From: a virus
Virus record (IMG/VR): IMGVR_UViG_3300021375_000013
Location: 35,765 to 99,764 of that record
DNA: 64,000 nt
Direction: 5' to 3' (one strand)
In this document: positions 34,313 through 43,880 of the stretch, piece after piece
Layout of the letters: each line of letters begins with the position of its first letter
How positions within the stretch are numbered: position 1 is the stretch's first letter
Translations under genes and position numbers: made by a program
Notes under the pieces: generated by a model
Databases searched by the model: none
What the model saw: only the letters and a program-made list of their open reading frames with translations
What the model was told of the DNA's origin: nothing

Positions 34313-35106
34313 AAGGAAAACATTATTGTGATGCAACTAAGGTGAGTATAGCACCTATTTCTAAATCTATCGCTAAAGATATGATTATTAAGAAACATTA
34401 TACTCATGCTTGGACTATGTGTAGATATGCTTTAGGTATTTACCATCAGATGGAAGAAAACGATATCTTTGGAAACGATAAAAAGTTAATAGGGGTAGCT
34501 GTATATGGATTTCCAGTAGGAGCAAAAGCATCCACTTCAGTTTGTGAAGGCTTAACAAAAGATAATATCTTAGAACTTACTCGTTTATATGTTGATGATG
34601 GTTATGGTTCTAATATAGAGAGTTGTTCATTAGGAAAAACGTTTCAATGGTTAAAGGATAACGATAAAAATATCAAAGTTCTTCTATCTTACGCTAATAA
34701 TGGACAAGGACACTTAGGTGGGATTTACAAAGCAACCAATTGGATTTATCAAGGTTTGAATACCGATATCGCTTTGATGCCAAATTGGGGTATCTCACTA
34801 ACCAAAGAACCTTATGATTGGTTACATAGTAGAACTGTGTTTAATAAATGGGGAAGTGGTAACTTAGAACACCTTAGAAAAGAAATTGGTAAACAAGGTT
34901 ACAAAGAATTTTGGAGAAGAGAAGAACCACCAAAACATAGATACATTCAAATACTATCTCAGAATAAAAAAGAGAAAAAGGATTTGATGAAAAGGTTGAA
35001 GCATGAAATCAAACCTTATCCAAAAGAGTTGAATGATTACAATACTGAAGTGGTACATCATACAACATATGCACCTGAAGAAAGTAACGAAATAAACTTT
35101 TGGTAA
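34300..35106 (+). CDS. Mom-like GNAT-fold DNA-modification protein, paralogue 2
   Basis: The 268-residue paralogue of 33366-34133 shares KHYTHAW, ILELTRLYVDDGYGSNIES, LLSYANNGQGHLGGIYKATN and a C-terminal PPKHRYIQIL. The Asp of the SYxDP motif of copy 1 is Asn here (SYANN), so the two copies may differ in activity or partner. The start is chosen at the ATG overlapping the small upstream gene. Two diverged copies suggest different target sequences, or an active plus a non-catalytic subunit. Confidence 0.7.
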   Translation: MGKVEGKHYCDATKVSIAPISKSIAKDMIIKKHYTHAWTMCRYALGIYHQMEENDIFGNDKKLIGVAVYGFPVGAKASTSVCEGLTKDNILELTRLYVDDGYGSNIESCSLGKTFQWLKDNDKNIKVLLSYANNGQGHLGGIYKATNWIYQGLNTDIALMPNWGISLTKEPYDWLHSRTVFNKWGSGNLEHLRKEIGKQGYKEFWRREEPPKHRYIQILSQNKKEKKDLMKRLKHEIKPYPKELNDYNTEVVHHTTYAPEESNEINFW

Positions 35107-35123
35107 AAAAAAGTGAAAAAATA

Positions 35124-35155
35124 TTTGGATAATTAAAAAATTATCATTATATTAG
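35124..35155 (+). promoter_or_regulatory. Bacteroidota-type promoter TTTG-N20-TATATTAG
   Basis: TTTG at 35124-35127 and TATATTAG at 35148-35155, spacer 20 nt. A 10-codon ORF (MFNKAEDEGI, 35161-35193) starts 5 nt downstream, before the true gene at 35229. Confidence 0.8.
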
Positions 35156-35228
35156 TATTAATGTTTAACAAAGCTGAAGATGAGGGTATTTAAATCCCCA
35201 AAATGACTCAGTATTAATTTTTAAAAAT

Positions 35229-37208
35229 ATGGAAATTTCAAATTTTAAGGTTGCTAGGTTTAAGGCAACGGCAGAAACCAAAAATGAGTTGATAGATGTT
35301 ATTAAAAAATATCAACCAAAAGTGAGTAAGTTATTGAAAGATGAACAAATCGGAAAACTCACAATTCACACATCAAGAAAAAATTTATTACAAAATTATC
35401 AACTAAATGAACATGATTCCAAAGATTTAATGGAAGAATATTCTTTGGTTGATTATGGTGGAACACAATTCAGAAATCATATAATTAATCGTTATATGAA
35501 TGAATCTGATTCTGGATTAAGAACGCAAGCTAGATTGGTAATCGAAGGTATTATGGGAGTTTGTGTTATTGATTATATTCCATTTGGTTGGTCAAATGGT
35601 GATTCTTTGGAAATTGGTTCTACTGATAAAGGTAACTTCCTTAGAGGACATACAATGATTTTCTCTAATGAAGTACAACCATCTCAATTACAAACTAAAA
35701 TACCAACTTTAAGATTTACAAAAAGTAAACTTACACAAATTATAGATTCATCAGCTGCATTGAGTACTCCTCAGTTATCGAATTTACGAAGAGAGTTTCA
35801 AAGTAAGTTGGATGATAAGTTTCAATATACTATTAGAGAAGCATTTGATACAATTGGTAGAGGCGATTTAGTAGATGATTATTTAAATTCTGAATGTACT
35901 TTAAATATTGTTATTGGTGATGATGATGTTATCATCAAAGAAATGATTGATACAAACAATATCTTTAACCTTTGGGAATCTGTTGTATATGCATATTGTT
36001 CTATTTCTAAAGATAGTAAAGAAACTGATTTGGGTAATGTGTTATCCGATATATTTTCAGAAAACAATAAATCATATACGGATTTCTTAGAGAAAAAATA
36101 TCTATCAAAAATAAAAAAGAAATTATCTTCTTGTAAAGAGTATTATCTATTACCTGTACTTTTATTAGAGGGATATAAAAACGGATTCGGAAGAATAAAT
36201 TCAGATACAAAAAATAAAATTAAATTTTTAGAATTGTGTGAAAAATATGCAGATGTTAACTCCAAAAATTGGATGCAATCACCGATAGTTGATTTTACAT
36301 CAAAGTATATTTCTAAAACTCCTTCTTTAAATTTTGATGATTCCATTAAGTTTATTGGTTTGTTGGGTGATAGAAGTATAACTAAAGAATTCGATGAGTT
36401 TACTAAAGTTGTTCAAAGTTTAGAAACAGCAATAGATAAGCACATTGATGTTGATGAGATAAACAAAGATGGTTATAAGAAAAATGATTTAAGTAAATTT
36501 AGATTTACTGGTTCTGCTGCATCTGAAGAAACTTTGTTGTATTTCTTTTCTAAGATATATTATAAGTTATCTAAGAAACAAAGTTTTCACACCAAACATA
36601 TAACCTTTATTTTGAGTAGACTGAGAAAAACATTAGAATCATCATTCGAAACGAAAAAAGATGGTAGATTATTCCTTACAGAATCATCGATAAAGGATGG
36701 TTTGAAAAAGGCAATTACAAATGCTGGTTACAAATATAGAATTGAACTTAGTGATAGTTTATTCGAATCGGCATTTAGTGATTATGATAATGAGTATGGT
36801 TCTAAGAGTAAAAATGCTGAATTTAAAAGAAAAGAAGTAGAACTTTTAACTAAATTATGGGAAGAGGCTAAAATTAAAAATACACCAATTCCATTTGTAG
36901 TTCCAACTGGTAAACTAAATGATGAGGAGTTTCTACACTTTGATGATATTAGAGATAATTCATTTTCTATGGATTGGTCTCATATTGAATCTGGTGTTGA
37001 TAAATTTGAAAATGGTTACTTATGGGGTGATATCCAAAGAGGAGTTGGAGCTAGTTCTCAGTACCTATATGATTCCAAATTAGATGCATATACTACAATG
37101 GTAGATGTTATGGAAGATTCTAAATTGAATCCTGCTGGTGTGGTACTTTGGAAAATGGTTTTAGATTATTGGAAAGCTAACTATAAAGCAGATTTAACTG
37201 ATTTTTAA
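35229..37208 (+). CDS. Large protein of unknown function
   Basis: The 659-residue protein is rich in Lys, Asp, Ser and aromatic residues, without signal peptide, membrane helices or a nucleotide-binding loop that I can see. The N-terminal ~170 residues look alpha/beta and the rest mainly helical. It has its own host-type promoter and a 73-nt leader with a mini-ORF, suggesting early or middle expression. It lies between the Mom-like genes and glycosyltransferase-like genes. An infection-takeover or modification-linked role is possible but not shown. Confidence 0.8.
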   Translation: MEISNFKVARFKATAETKNELIDVIKKYQPKVSKLLKDEQIGKLTIHTSRKNLLQNYQLNEHDSKDLMEEYSLVDYGGTQFRNHIINRYMNESDSGLRTQARLVIEGIMGVCVIDYIPFGWSNGDSLEIGSTDKGNFLRGHTMIFSNEVQPSQLQTKIPTLRFTKSKLTQIIDSSAALSTPQLSNLRREFQSKLDDKFQYTIREAFDTIGRGDLVDDYLNSECTLNIVIGDDDVIIKEMIDTNNIFNLWESVVYAYCSISKDSKETDLGNVLSDIFSENNKSYTDFLEKKYLSKIKKKLSSCKEYYLLPVLLLEGYKNGFGRINSDTKNKIKFLELCEKYADVNSKNWMQSPIVDFTSKYISKTPSLNFDDSIKFIGLLGDRSITKEFDEFTKVVQSLETAIDKHIDVDEINKDGYKKNDLSKFRFTGSAASEETLLYFFSKIYYKLSKKQSFHTKHITFILSRLRKTLESSFETKKDGRLFLTESSIKDGLKKAITNAGYKYRIELSDSLFESAFSDYDNEYGSKSKNAEFKRKEVELLTKLWEEAKIKNTPIPFVVPTGKLNDEEFLHFDDIRDNSFSMDWSHIESGVDKFENGYLWGDIQRGVGASSQYLYDSKLDAYTTMVDVMEDSKLNPAGVVLWKMVLDYWKANYKADLTDF

Positions 37209-37211
37209 TCT

Positions 37212-37541
37212 ATGTTTCATATAAAAGGAGAATTTTACAATAAGATTAGTGAGTGGGTAACATCAAACCCCACTCACTCCTTTTATTTATATTCATCTCA
37301 ACAAACTGATGCTAATTTTTATGATTTTTGTTCAGCAGTTTTGGATAATGATAAAATACCAGTAATCATTACAAATGTTGGTGGGTTTGATAATAGATAT
37401 CCTTTGAATTTGAGACAAGCTATGAATCTATCGGATGAGGTTAGGGTTTACGAATCAGCTAAAATGGGTATGGATTTGGTATTGGAAACCAAAGCTAAAT
37501 TGTTTATAAAAACTAACGGAGGTATTTTATGGATACAATAG
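37212..37541 (+). CDS. Hypothetical protein upstream of glycosyltransferase-like gene
   Basis: A 109-residue protein with aromatic-rich N-terminal half and a segment VIITNVGGFDNRYPLNLRQA. No family is recognised. It overlaps the next gene by 13 nt, suggesting that their products act together. Confidence 0.65.
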   Translation: MFHIKGEFYNKISEWVTSNPTHSFYLYSSQQTDANFYDFCSAVLDNDKIPVIITNVGGFDNRYPLNLRQAMNLSDEVRVYESAKMGMDLVLETKAKLFIKTNGGILWIQ

Positions 37542-38218
37542 TAGTTTATATAGAGAATGAAAATAAACATTTCAATTTGGTAAAATCTTTTGAAATGTTA
37601 AATATAAATCATCATAGATTGTATGAAGGTGGTGAATGGACTGGTATGTTTGAAAAGTTACAAATCTATATAGATGGACTTTCTAAATTAGATAATGAAT
37701 GGGTTATTTTATCCGATTCTCGTGATGTTTTGTTTTATAAAAATATAGATGAAATAAACGAAGTATATAAGACTTATTTTTCGGATAAAGATATAGTTAT
37801 ACAGGGAGAAGATGCAGAAGATGGTGATGTTTACTTTAGAGTAACGAATATGAAACGATATTCTTTTTCAGATACTCTTTACAAATATCCATGTAGTGGA
37901 TTGATTATGGGTAAACGAAAAGTAATTATAGATTTCTTTAAAGAAATTATAGATAAAGTTCCTTCTGAATGGGCAATAGCTGACCAACCAGCGGTTGAAT
38001 GGGGAATGGCAAATTTAGATTACAATATTTCATTGGATACCGAATGTAGATTATTTCAACAAATGGGAATGGGTGATTATAGTGGTGTAAATTTTAATCT
38101 CCATTTTAATAAGAATTTTATAAGAAATACACATACAAATACCGAACCTTGTATCTTTCATGGTGCTGGTGGTACTTTTTTAAATCAGGTTTGGAAAATA
38201 ATAAATAAAAAATATTAA
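37529..38218 (+). CDS. Glycosyltransferase-like protein (PLOD-type GT-A fold)
   Basis: The 229-residue protein has a GT-A-like layout: WVILSDSRDVLFYKN contains a DxD-type metal motif, followed by PCSGLIMGKRKVIIDFF and a late CIFHGAGG segment. This resembles the lysyl-glycosyltransferase (PLOD) group seen in large viruses. It would use an activated sugar; the acceptor is unknown. Its stop overlaps the start of the next gene by one base. Confidence 0.62.
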   Translation: MDTIVVYIENENKHFNLVKSFEMLNINHHRLYEGGEWTGMFEKLQIYIDGLSKLDNEWVILSDSRDVLFYKNIDEINEVYKTYFSDKDIVIQGEDAEDGDVYFRVTNMKRYSFSDTLYKYPCSGLIMGKRKVIIDFFKEIIDKVPSEWAIADQPAVEWGMANLDYNISLDTECRLFQQMGMGDYSGVNFNLHFNKNFIRNTHTNTEPCIFHGAGGTFLNQVWKIINKKY

Positions 38219-39348
38219 TGCGAGTACTAATAATTCCTAATTACACAAATTTCGGCCAGGTAAAGGATATCAACAGAGATTCTTTCCTTCTGGTCTTTAA
38301 ATCATTTTTAGATAATAGTAAAATCGGTAAAGAATGGGAGTGGATTCTACCTTATCCTGGCGGTGGAATGCATAATCATCCTGGTATTATAAATACCTTT
38401 GAATACCCGAATGTAACGATGTTACAAATGGACCCGTTAGACTGTTTTCCAGCAAAAATGAGAGTTGATTATCCTCACAAATTTTTTGAGAAAGTTATTG
38501 AAAAATATGAAGGAAAATTTAATCTCATCTGGAGCCATTTACCTGAGTGGACAAATTTATTTAAGATATCAAGAATCTACAATAAATTACAACCCATAAT
38601 TGGTTATTGTCATTGGAGCGAGATACCTGAAAATGGTGCTAGAACTGATAATTCATTTTGGACAAACATTAGAGGTATTTTACAAATGGAAGTTTGTGGT
38701 GTAAACTCTGAATATCAAAAAAGTGTTATTCTTAAAAACGCAGCTTTAGATTTCAAACCACATATCGTTGAGAAGTTAGATAAGATTATTCAACCTTGGT
38801 ATTTGGGATGTGATACAGCCACTCCTTCAAATGGATATGATGATAAAACAATCGTATTCAATCATAGAGAAGGTGTTTATACTGGTTCTAAGTGGTTCTT
38901 TGAAACTATGGATGAGTTGTGGAAAGAAAGACAGGATTTCAAAGTTTATACTACCTTAAAAGAAATGGGTAAACCTTATACAAAGTATATTGGAGCAGCT
39001 GATAGAAAAGTGTATCTAAATCAATTATCAAAAGCACATTTTGGTGTTGGTACTTTCCAAGGTTATTCAGCTTGGAGTATGAGTACAACTGATGGATTTT
39101 CAGTAGGTGTACCATATTTACTACCAAATGGTTTTTGTTATCCTGAAATGGTAGGTGATGATTATCCACTTCTTTATAATGGTAAGAAAGAATTTAAAGA
39201 AATGGTAATAAAGTTATTAGATGGTGATATTCCAAGACCTGATGTAACTCACCTTGCTCAATCTCTCCTATGGGAATCTCAGATTGAAAAATATTGGAAT
39301 GTGGAAGAAAATTTTATTGGTAACCTAAGAACAAAATTTAACGATTAA
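38218..39348 (+). CDS. Glycosyltransferase-like protein (GT-B fold) in replication region
   Basis: The 376-residue protein looks like a GT-B enzyme: an N-terminal Rossmann-like start MRVLIIPNYTNFGQ, a middle TIVFNHREGVYTGSKWFFE, and a C-terminal donor-side part with VGTFQGYSAWSMSTTDGFSVGVPYL in place of the usual EGFG...E motif. It overlaps the preceding gene by one base and the polymerase gene by one base, so it is coupled to replication genes. T4 glucosylates its DNA, so DNA is one possible acceptor; protein or cell-surface sugars are others. Confidence 0.55.
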   Translation: MRVLIIPNYTNFGQVKDINRDSFLLVFKSFLDNSKIGKEWEWILPYPGGGMHNHPGIINTFEYPNVTMLQMDPLDCFPAKMRVDYPHKFFEKVIEKYEGKFNLIWSHLPEWTNLFKISRIYNKLQPIIGYCHWSEIPENGARTDNSFWTNIRGILQMEVCGVNSEYQKSVILKNAALDFKPHIVEKLDKIIQPWYLGCDTATPSNGYDDKTIVFNHREGVYTGSKWFFETMDELWKERQDFKVYTTLKEMGKPYTKYIGAADRKVYLNQLSKAHFGVGTFQGYSAWSMSTTDGFSVGVPYLLPNGFCYPEMVGDDYPLLYNGKKEFKEMVIKLLDGDIPRPDVTHLAQSLLWESQIEKYWNVEENFIGNLRTKFND

Positions 39349-41870
39349 TGTACCAAAACGCTTACTACCAACGAGAAAAGAATCTCGTTCATATTTGGGA
39401 TGATAAAAAGGGATATTTCAATTTCCCATATACTCGATACGCATATGAAAAAGCTGATAGAGGTGAGTTTACAACTCTTTATGGAGATAAAGTAACCAAA
39501 ATCTATAAATTCAAAGGAGATGACCCAAATCTTTTCGAATCAGATGTACCTGAAACTACGAGAGTTTTGGTGGATACTTATACTGATTCAGATATTCCAT
39601 CGGAAGGGCATGTTATTCTTACTTACGATATTGAGTGTGAAATGGAGAGTGGTTTACCTAATCCAGAAGAAGCTACTAATGAGTTAACTTCAATTGCACT
39701 TCATGATTCTGCAACAAATCAATATTGGGCATTGGTTGTTGATAAGACGGGAGATATGGTTGAACGAAAAACCGATAAGGCAATAGTTTTACCATTTAGA
39801 ACTGAAGAAGAAATGCTACTCAAATATTTGGAATTGTATGAGATGATTAATCCAACAATTGTTACTGGTTGGAATATTGATTACTTCGATACACCAATGT
39901 TGTACAATAGAATTGTTAGGTTATTGGGTAAGAAAACTGCAAATCGTTTATCACCGATTGGTAAGTGTTTCTGGTCACCATATCGTAAAAGATATTTTAT
40001 GGCAGGTGTATCTTATTTAGATTACATACATTTGTATAGAATTTATACATATAAAATGTTAGATAACTATCGATTGGATACAGTAGCTAAATTAGAAATT
40101 GGTAGAGGTAAAATCGAATATGATGGTAATTTAGATATCCTTTTCGAAACTGATATTGAAAAATTCATTGAGTATAACTTAGTGGATGTTGAGTTGGTAG
40201 TTGAAATGGAAAATAAACTTCAATTCGTAGATTTGTGTAAAGGTATATGTCATGCAGGTCATGTAACTTATGAAGATTTTGTTTACTCTTCAAAGTATTT
40301 GGAAGGAGCTATGTTAACCTATCTGAAAAGAAAAGGTATTGTTGCACCTAACAAACCTGCTGATAGAAGAGAACGAATGGAAGCTCTTAAAGAAAATAAG
40401 CAAGAGAAGTTTATTGGAGCATATGTAAAAGCACCAATCGTTGGTAAGTATGAGTGGATTTATGATTTGGATTTAACATCTCTATATCCATCTATTATTA
40501 TGACTATCAATATTTCACCTGAAACTAAGATGGGTAAAATTAAAGATTGGAGTGCTGAGGATTATGTTAAAGATAAAAGGGATAGTTGGGTTATCAATGG
40601 TGATACCATTACGCAAGAAAACCTAAAGAAGTTCTTTGAGAGAAGTAAATTCTCAGTTGCATCAAATGGTGTTCTTTATAGAACTGATAAAGTTGGTTGT
40701 ATTCCTGATATTTTAGACTTATGGTTCAGTAAACGTGTTGAATTTAAAAACGAAATGAAAAAATATGGAAAAGCAGGAGATAAAGAAAAATACGCTTTTT
40801 ACCACAAACGTCAGTTGGTTCAGAAAATTTTACTTAACTCTTTATATGGTGTGCTTGGGCTTCCTGCCTTTAGGTTCTATGATGTTGATAATGCTACCGC
40901 TGTTACCACAACGGGACAGACAGTTATTAAATCAACTGCTGACATGGCTAACATCAAATACAATAAGGAACTTGGTAATCCTGATTTGGATTCTAATATA
41001 TACATTGATACTGATTCTGTATTTTTCTCCGCAGTTCCTTTATTGGATAAACGAATTCCAAATTGGAAAGATAGTGAGCAAGATACTATTGCTGTTTATG
41101 TAGATAATATAGCAGGTGAGATGCAGGATTATCTAAATGATTTTTACGATATTCTTGCTGAAAAGGTATTCAATGTTGATAAGGATAAACACCGATTTGA
41201 GATTAAGAAAGAATATGTTTCTAAATCAGGTATTTGGATTGCTAAGAAAAGATATGCGCAATGGATTATTTCAGATAATGGTGTACCTGTTGATAAGTTG
41301 GATGTAAAAGGATTGGATGTTGTTCGTTCTTCATATCCAGCCGCATTTAGAGAATTTATGAGTGAAGTACTTATTGAAATTCTAAGAGGTGATACTGAAG
41401 AACAACTTACTGATAAAATTTACAATTTCAAAAATGATTTGGTAAATATGGATGTAGTTAAGATTGCTAAAGCTGGAGCTGTGAAAAACTTATCAAAGTA
41501 TATGCCAAAGAAAAGAGAACAAACGGCTATGTTTCAATTCGCAAGTGGAACTCCAGCCCACGTAAAAGCATCAATAGCATATAATCAATTGTTAAAGCAC
41601 TTTAAAATTCAAAATCAATACGAACCCATAAAAGATGGAGATAAAATTAAATGGGTGTATCTAAAACAAAATCCATTTGGATTGGATGCAGTAGCTATGA
41701 ATGGTTACAATGACCCACCACAAATTATGGAGTTAATTAAAACATATATTAACTATGATAAAATCTTCGAAAGAGAACTTCTAAAAAAATTAGAAGATTT
41801 CTACGGAGCATTGGATTGGGGACAAGTTTTATCCTCAACAAAAACAGCTGAGAAATTTTTCTCATTTTAA
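39348..41870 (+). CDS. 43: Family-B DNA polymerase (T4 gp43-like)
   Basis: The 840-residue protein has 3'-5' exonuclease motifs TYDIECEME (Asp94, Glu96) and NIDYFD (176-181), and polymerase motifs DLTSLYPSII (motif A, Asp375), KILLNSLYGVLG (motif B) and YIDTDSVF (motif C, Asp554 and Asp556). It is the main replicative polymerase, acting with gp45, gp44/62, gp32 and gp41, all encoded in this window. The length is slightly below T4 gp43 (898). Confidence 0.96.
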   Translation: MYQNAYYQREKNLVHIWDDKKGYFNFPYTRYAYEKADRGEFTTLYGDKVTKIYKFKGDDPNLFESDVPETTRVLVDTYTDSDIPSEGHVILTYDIECEMESGLPNPEEATNELTSIALHDSATNQYWALVVDKTGDMVERKTDKAIVLPFRTEEEMLLKYLELYEMINPTIVTGWNIDYFDTPMLYNRIVRLLGKKTANRLSPIGKCFWSPYRKRYFMAGVSYLDYIHLYRIYTYKMLDNYRLDTVAKLEIGRGKIEYDGNLDILFETDIEKFIEYNLVDVELVVEMENKLQFVDLCKGICHAGHVTYEDFVYSSKYLEGAMLTYLKRKGIVAPNKPADRRERMEALKENKQEKFIGAYVKAPIVGKYEWIYDLDLTSLYPSIIMTINISPETKMGKIKDWSAEDYVKDKRDSWVINGDTITQENLKKFFERSKFSVASNGVLYRTDKVGCIPDILDLWFSKRVEFKNEMKKYGKAGDKEKYAFYHKRQLVQKILLNSLYGVLGLPAFRFYDVDNATAVTTTGQTVIKSTADMANIKYNKELGNPDLDSNIYIDTDSVFFSAVPLLDKRIPNWKDSEQDTIAVYVDNIAGEMQDYLNDFYDILAEKVFNVDKDKHRFEIKKEYVSKSGIWIAKKRYAQWIISDNGVPVDKLDVKGLDVVRSSYPAAFREFMSEVLIEILRGDTEEQLTDKIYNFKNDLVNMDVVKIAKAGAVKNLSKYMPKKREQTAMFQFASGTPAHVKASIAYNQLLKHFKIQNQYEPIKDGDKIKWVYLKQNPFGLDAVAMNGYNDPPQIMELIKTYINYDKIFERELLKKLEDFYGALDWGQVLSSTKTAEKFFSF

Positions 41871-41902
41871 TTTGGATAATTGAAAAATTATTCGTATATT
41901 TG
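41871..41902 (+). promoter_or_regulatory. Bacteroidota-type promoter TTTG-N20-TATATTTG
   Basis: TTTG at 41871-41874, immediately after the polymerase stop, and TATATTTG at 41895-41902, 20 nt apart, 32 nt before the clamp gene. Confidence 0.88.
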
Positions 41903-41934
41903 TAAAACAATAAAATAAATCTTAAAAGTAAATT

Positions 41935-42630
41935 ATGGAAAAAGCAAAATTTGATGGTTTCATCAATCGATACAATCTCGGTGGAGAGGTTGAATCAGTA
42001 ATGGTAAAATCTGAAGGTTCTAACCTTTCAGTTAGAATGATTTCAGATGATAAAACTCTTTTAGGAGATGTAACGGTAACAGGTGCAGATTTTCCCAATG
42101 GTGAATTTGGTATCTATACTACATCTCAATTGAAAGGGTTATTAAGTGTATTAGATAATACAATCGATGTAGAAGAAGTAACTGGTGCATTAAAGTTCTC
42201 AGATAAAGGAACTAAAATGCAGTATATGTTAGCAGCACCTTCAGTTATCCCAGCGGTACCTGATTTAAAGGCACTTCCTCCATTTAATGTAGATATTACA
42301 TTAGATAATGATTTTGTAAACAAATTCATCAAATCTAAAGGAGCATTAGCAGATGCTGATACATTTACATTCACTTGTAAAAATAACAAAGGAGAAATCA
42401 TCTTAGGATATTCTTCTATTAACTCAAATAGAATCTCTATTTCAGTTGATTGTAAGTGTGATGGTGATGTAGAACCAATCGCATTCTCTGCAAAATATCT
42501 AAAAGCTATCTTATTAGCAAACAAAGGTTCATCAACTTCATCTCTACAAATTTCTTCGCAGGGATTATCTAAAGTTGCATTTACCGAAGGAGATTATGTA
42601 TCAAATTACTATTTGGTAGAGATTAAGTAA
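41935..42630 (+). CDS. 45: Sliding clamp (T4 gp45-like)
   Basis: The 231-residue length equals the T4 clamp (228). Segments FINRYNLGGEVESVMVKSEG, LLGDVTVTG and the final EGDYVSNYYLVEIK fit the clamp fold, with a two-domain repeat and clustered acidic and hydrophobic residues. It would form a ring that holds gp43 on DNA. In T4, gp45 also activates late transcription. It begins the clamp/clamp-loader operon under a host-type promoter. Confidence 0.88.
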   Translation: MEKAKFDGFINRYNLGGEVESVMVKSEGSNLSVRMISDDKTLLGDVTVTGADFPNGEFGIYTTSQLKGLLSVLDNTIDVEEVTGALKFSDKGTKMQYMLAAPSVIPAVPDLKALPPFNVDITLDNDFVNKFIKSKGALADADTFTFTCKNNKGEIILGYSSINSNRISISVDCKCDGDVEPIAFSAKYLKAILLANKGSSTSSLQISSQGLSKVAFTEGDYVSNYYLVEIK

Positions 42631-42651
42631 TAACCATTAAATTAAGTAACT

Positions 42652-43869
42652 ATGAGTTTTTGGGATTCAGAACCAGCAAAACCAGAATTTATATTCGAAG
42701 ATGAGAAAAGAAAACTCATTGAGAATATGGACTACCTTATGACAATGAGTGTAGAAGAACAAACACTTTACAAAAAGTGGGTTGAGCTGCAAGAGGATTC
42801 TATGATTAGAGATAAATCCCAAATCGCTACTCTTTATGATACTCAATGGAAACCAACTGATATCAATAATAAAGAACTAACAATCAAAGAAATTGAAGAG
42901 TTAGAACCTTATGTTGAAATCGTAGAGGATTCATCTGAAGCTACAAAGTGGACTTATCTTAGAAAGATGATTCACACTATGAGTTGGACAGCTAATCCTG
43001 GTCGAAATGTGAAGTTATTTATCAAAGATAAGAAGAGTGGTAAACTTTTAGGTTTAGTATCTTTAGCATCAGATGTAACATCTATGAAAGTAAGAGATGA
43101 TTATATCGGATGGAATAAAGAGAACAAATTCAAAGAGGGTAAGTTGAACTACACAACTATCGCATCCACTATTGTTTGTACCCAACCTTTAGGTTACAAC
43201 TTTTTAGGTGGTAAACTCACCGCAATGATGACTACTGTTCCAGAAGTTAGAGAGTATTGGAAAAAGAAGTACGGACAAACATTGATAGGTGTAGGAACAA
43301 CTTCCCTTTATGGAATTCATTCACAATATAATGGTATTCCACATTTTAAAACGTTAGGAGAATCAGCTGGTAAGATTGCATTGAAACCTGATGATGAGTT
43401 CTATGACCCTTGGCATCAATGGATTAAGGAAAATAGAGCTGATTGGTATGAAAATGCTATTACTAATGAAAGAATCCGAAATGGTAAATCTATGGGAACT
43501 GGTAAAGGGGCTAGTGGACCTGTTAGTGGTATCAAACAAAAGATACTTTCTCAGATTTTCAAAGAATGTGGTATTAGAGCATCCGATTATCATCACGGAT
43601 TCAAGAGAGGGGTATATCTTGCTATGATGTATGAAAACGGACCTGAGTTCCTTCGTTCAGAAATTGAGGAATCAGAACTTAAAATGAAAAAGAAGTTTGT
43701 TGAGGGTGTTGATTACATTAATAATTGGTGGAAAAGACAAGCAATTAAAAGATACTCAAAGTTACATGATTCTGGTAGATTGAAACCTGAAGATTTATTC
43801 TATATCGATGGTATAGGTAAAGATTGGGAAACTTTCAAAGCAGATAGATTAAAAGAAGTAGGTAGATAA
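42652..43869 (+). CDS. DruA/DUF4338-like protein within the clamp operon
   Basis: The 405-residue protein contains NPGRNVKLFIKDKKSGKLLG, a VRDDYIGW motif (147-154), and LGYNFLGGKLTAMM followed by YWKKKYGQTLIGVGTTSLYG. This order (an RDxxIGW motif, then a (H/N)LLGG-type helix and WxxKYG) matches DUF4338, the domain of DruA, the signature protein of the Druantia anti-phage system, and of some transposon-associated proteins. The function of the domain is poorly known. It stands between the gp45 and gp44 genes, so a DNA-replication or genome-defence role is inferred. Confidence 0.65.
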   Translation: MSFWDSEPAKPEFIFEDEKRKLIENMDYLMTMSVEEQTLYKKWVELQEDSMIRDKSQIATLYDTQWKPTDINNKELTIKEIEELEPYVEIVEDSSEATKWTYLRKMIHTMSWTANPGRNVKLFIKDKKSGKLLGLVSLASDVTSMKVRDDYIGWNKENKFKEGKLNYTTIASTIVCTQPLGYNFLGGKLTAMMTTVPEVREYWKKKYGQTLIGVGTTSLYGIHSQYNGIPHFKTLGESAGKIALKPDDEFYDPWHQWIKENRADWYENAITNERIRNGKSMGTGKGASGPVSGIKQKILSQIFKECGIRASDYHHGFKRGVYLAMMYENGPEFLRSEIEESELKMKKKFVEGVDYINNWWKRQAIKRYSKLHDSGRLKPEDLFYIDGIGKDWETFKADRLKEVGR

Positions 43870-43880
43870 AAAAATATAAT

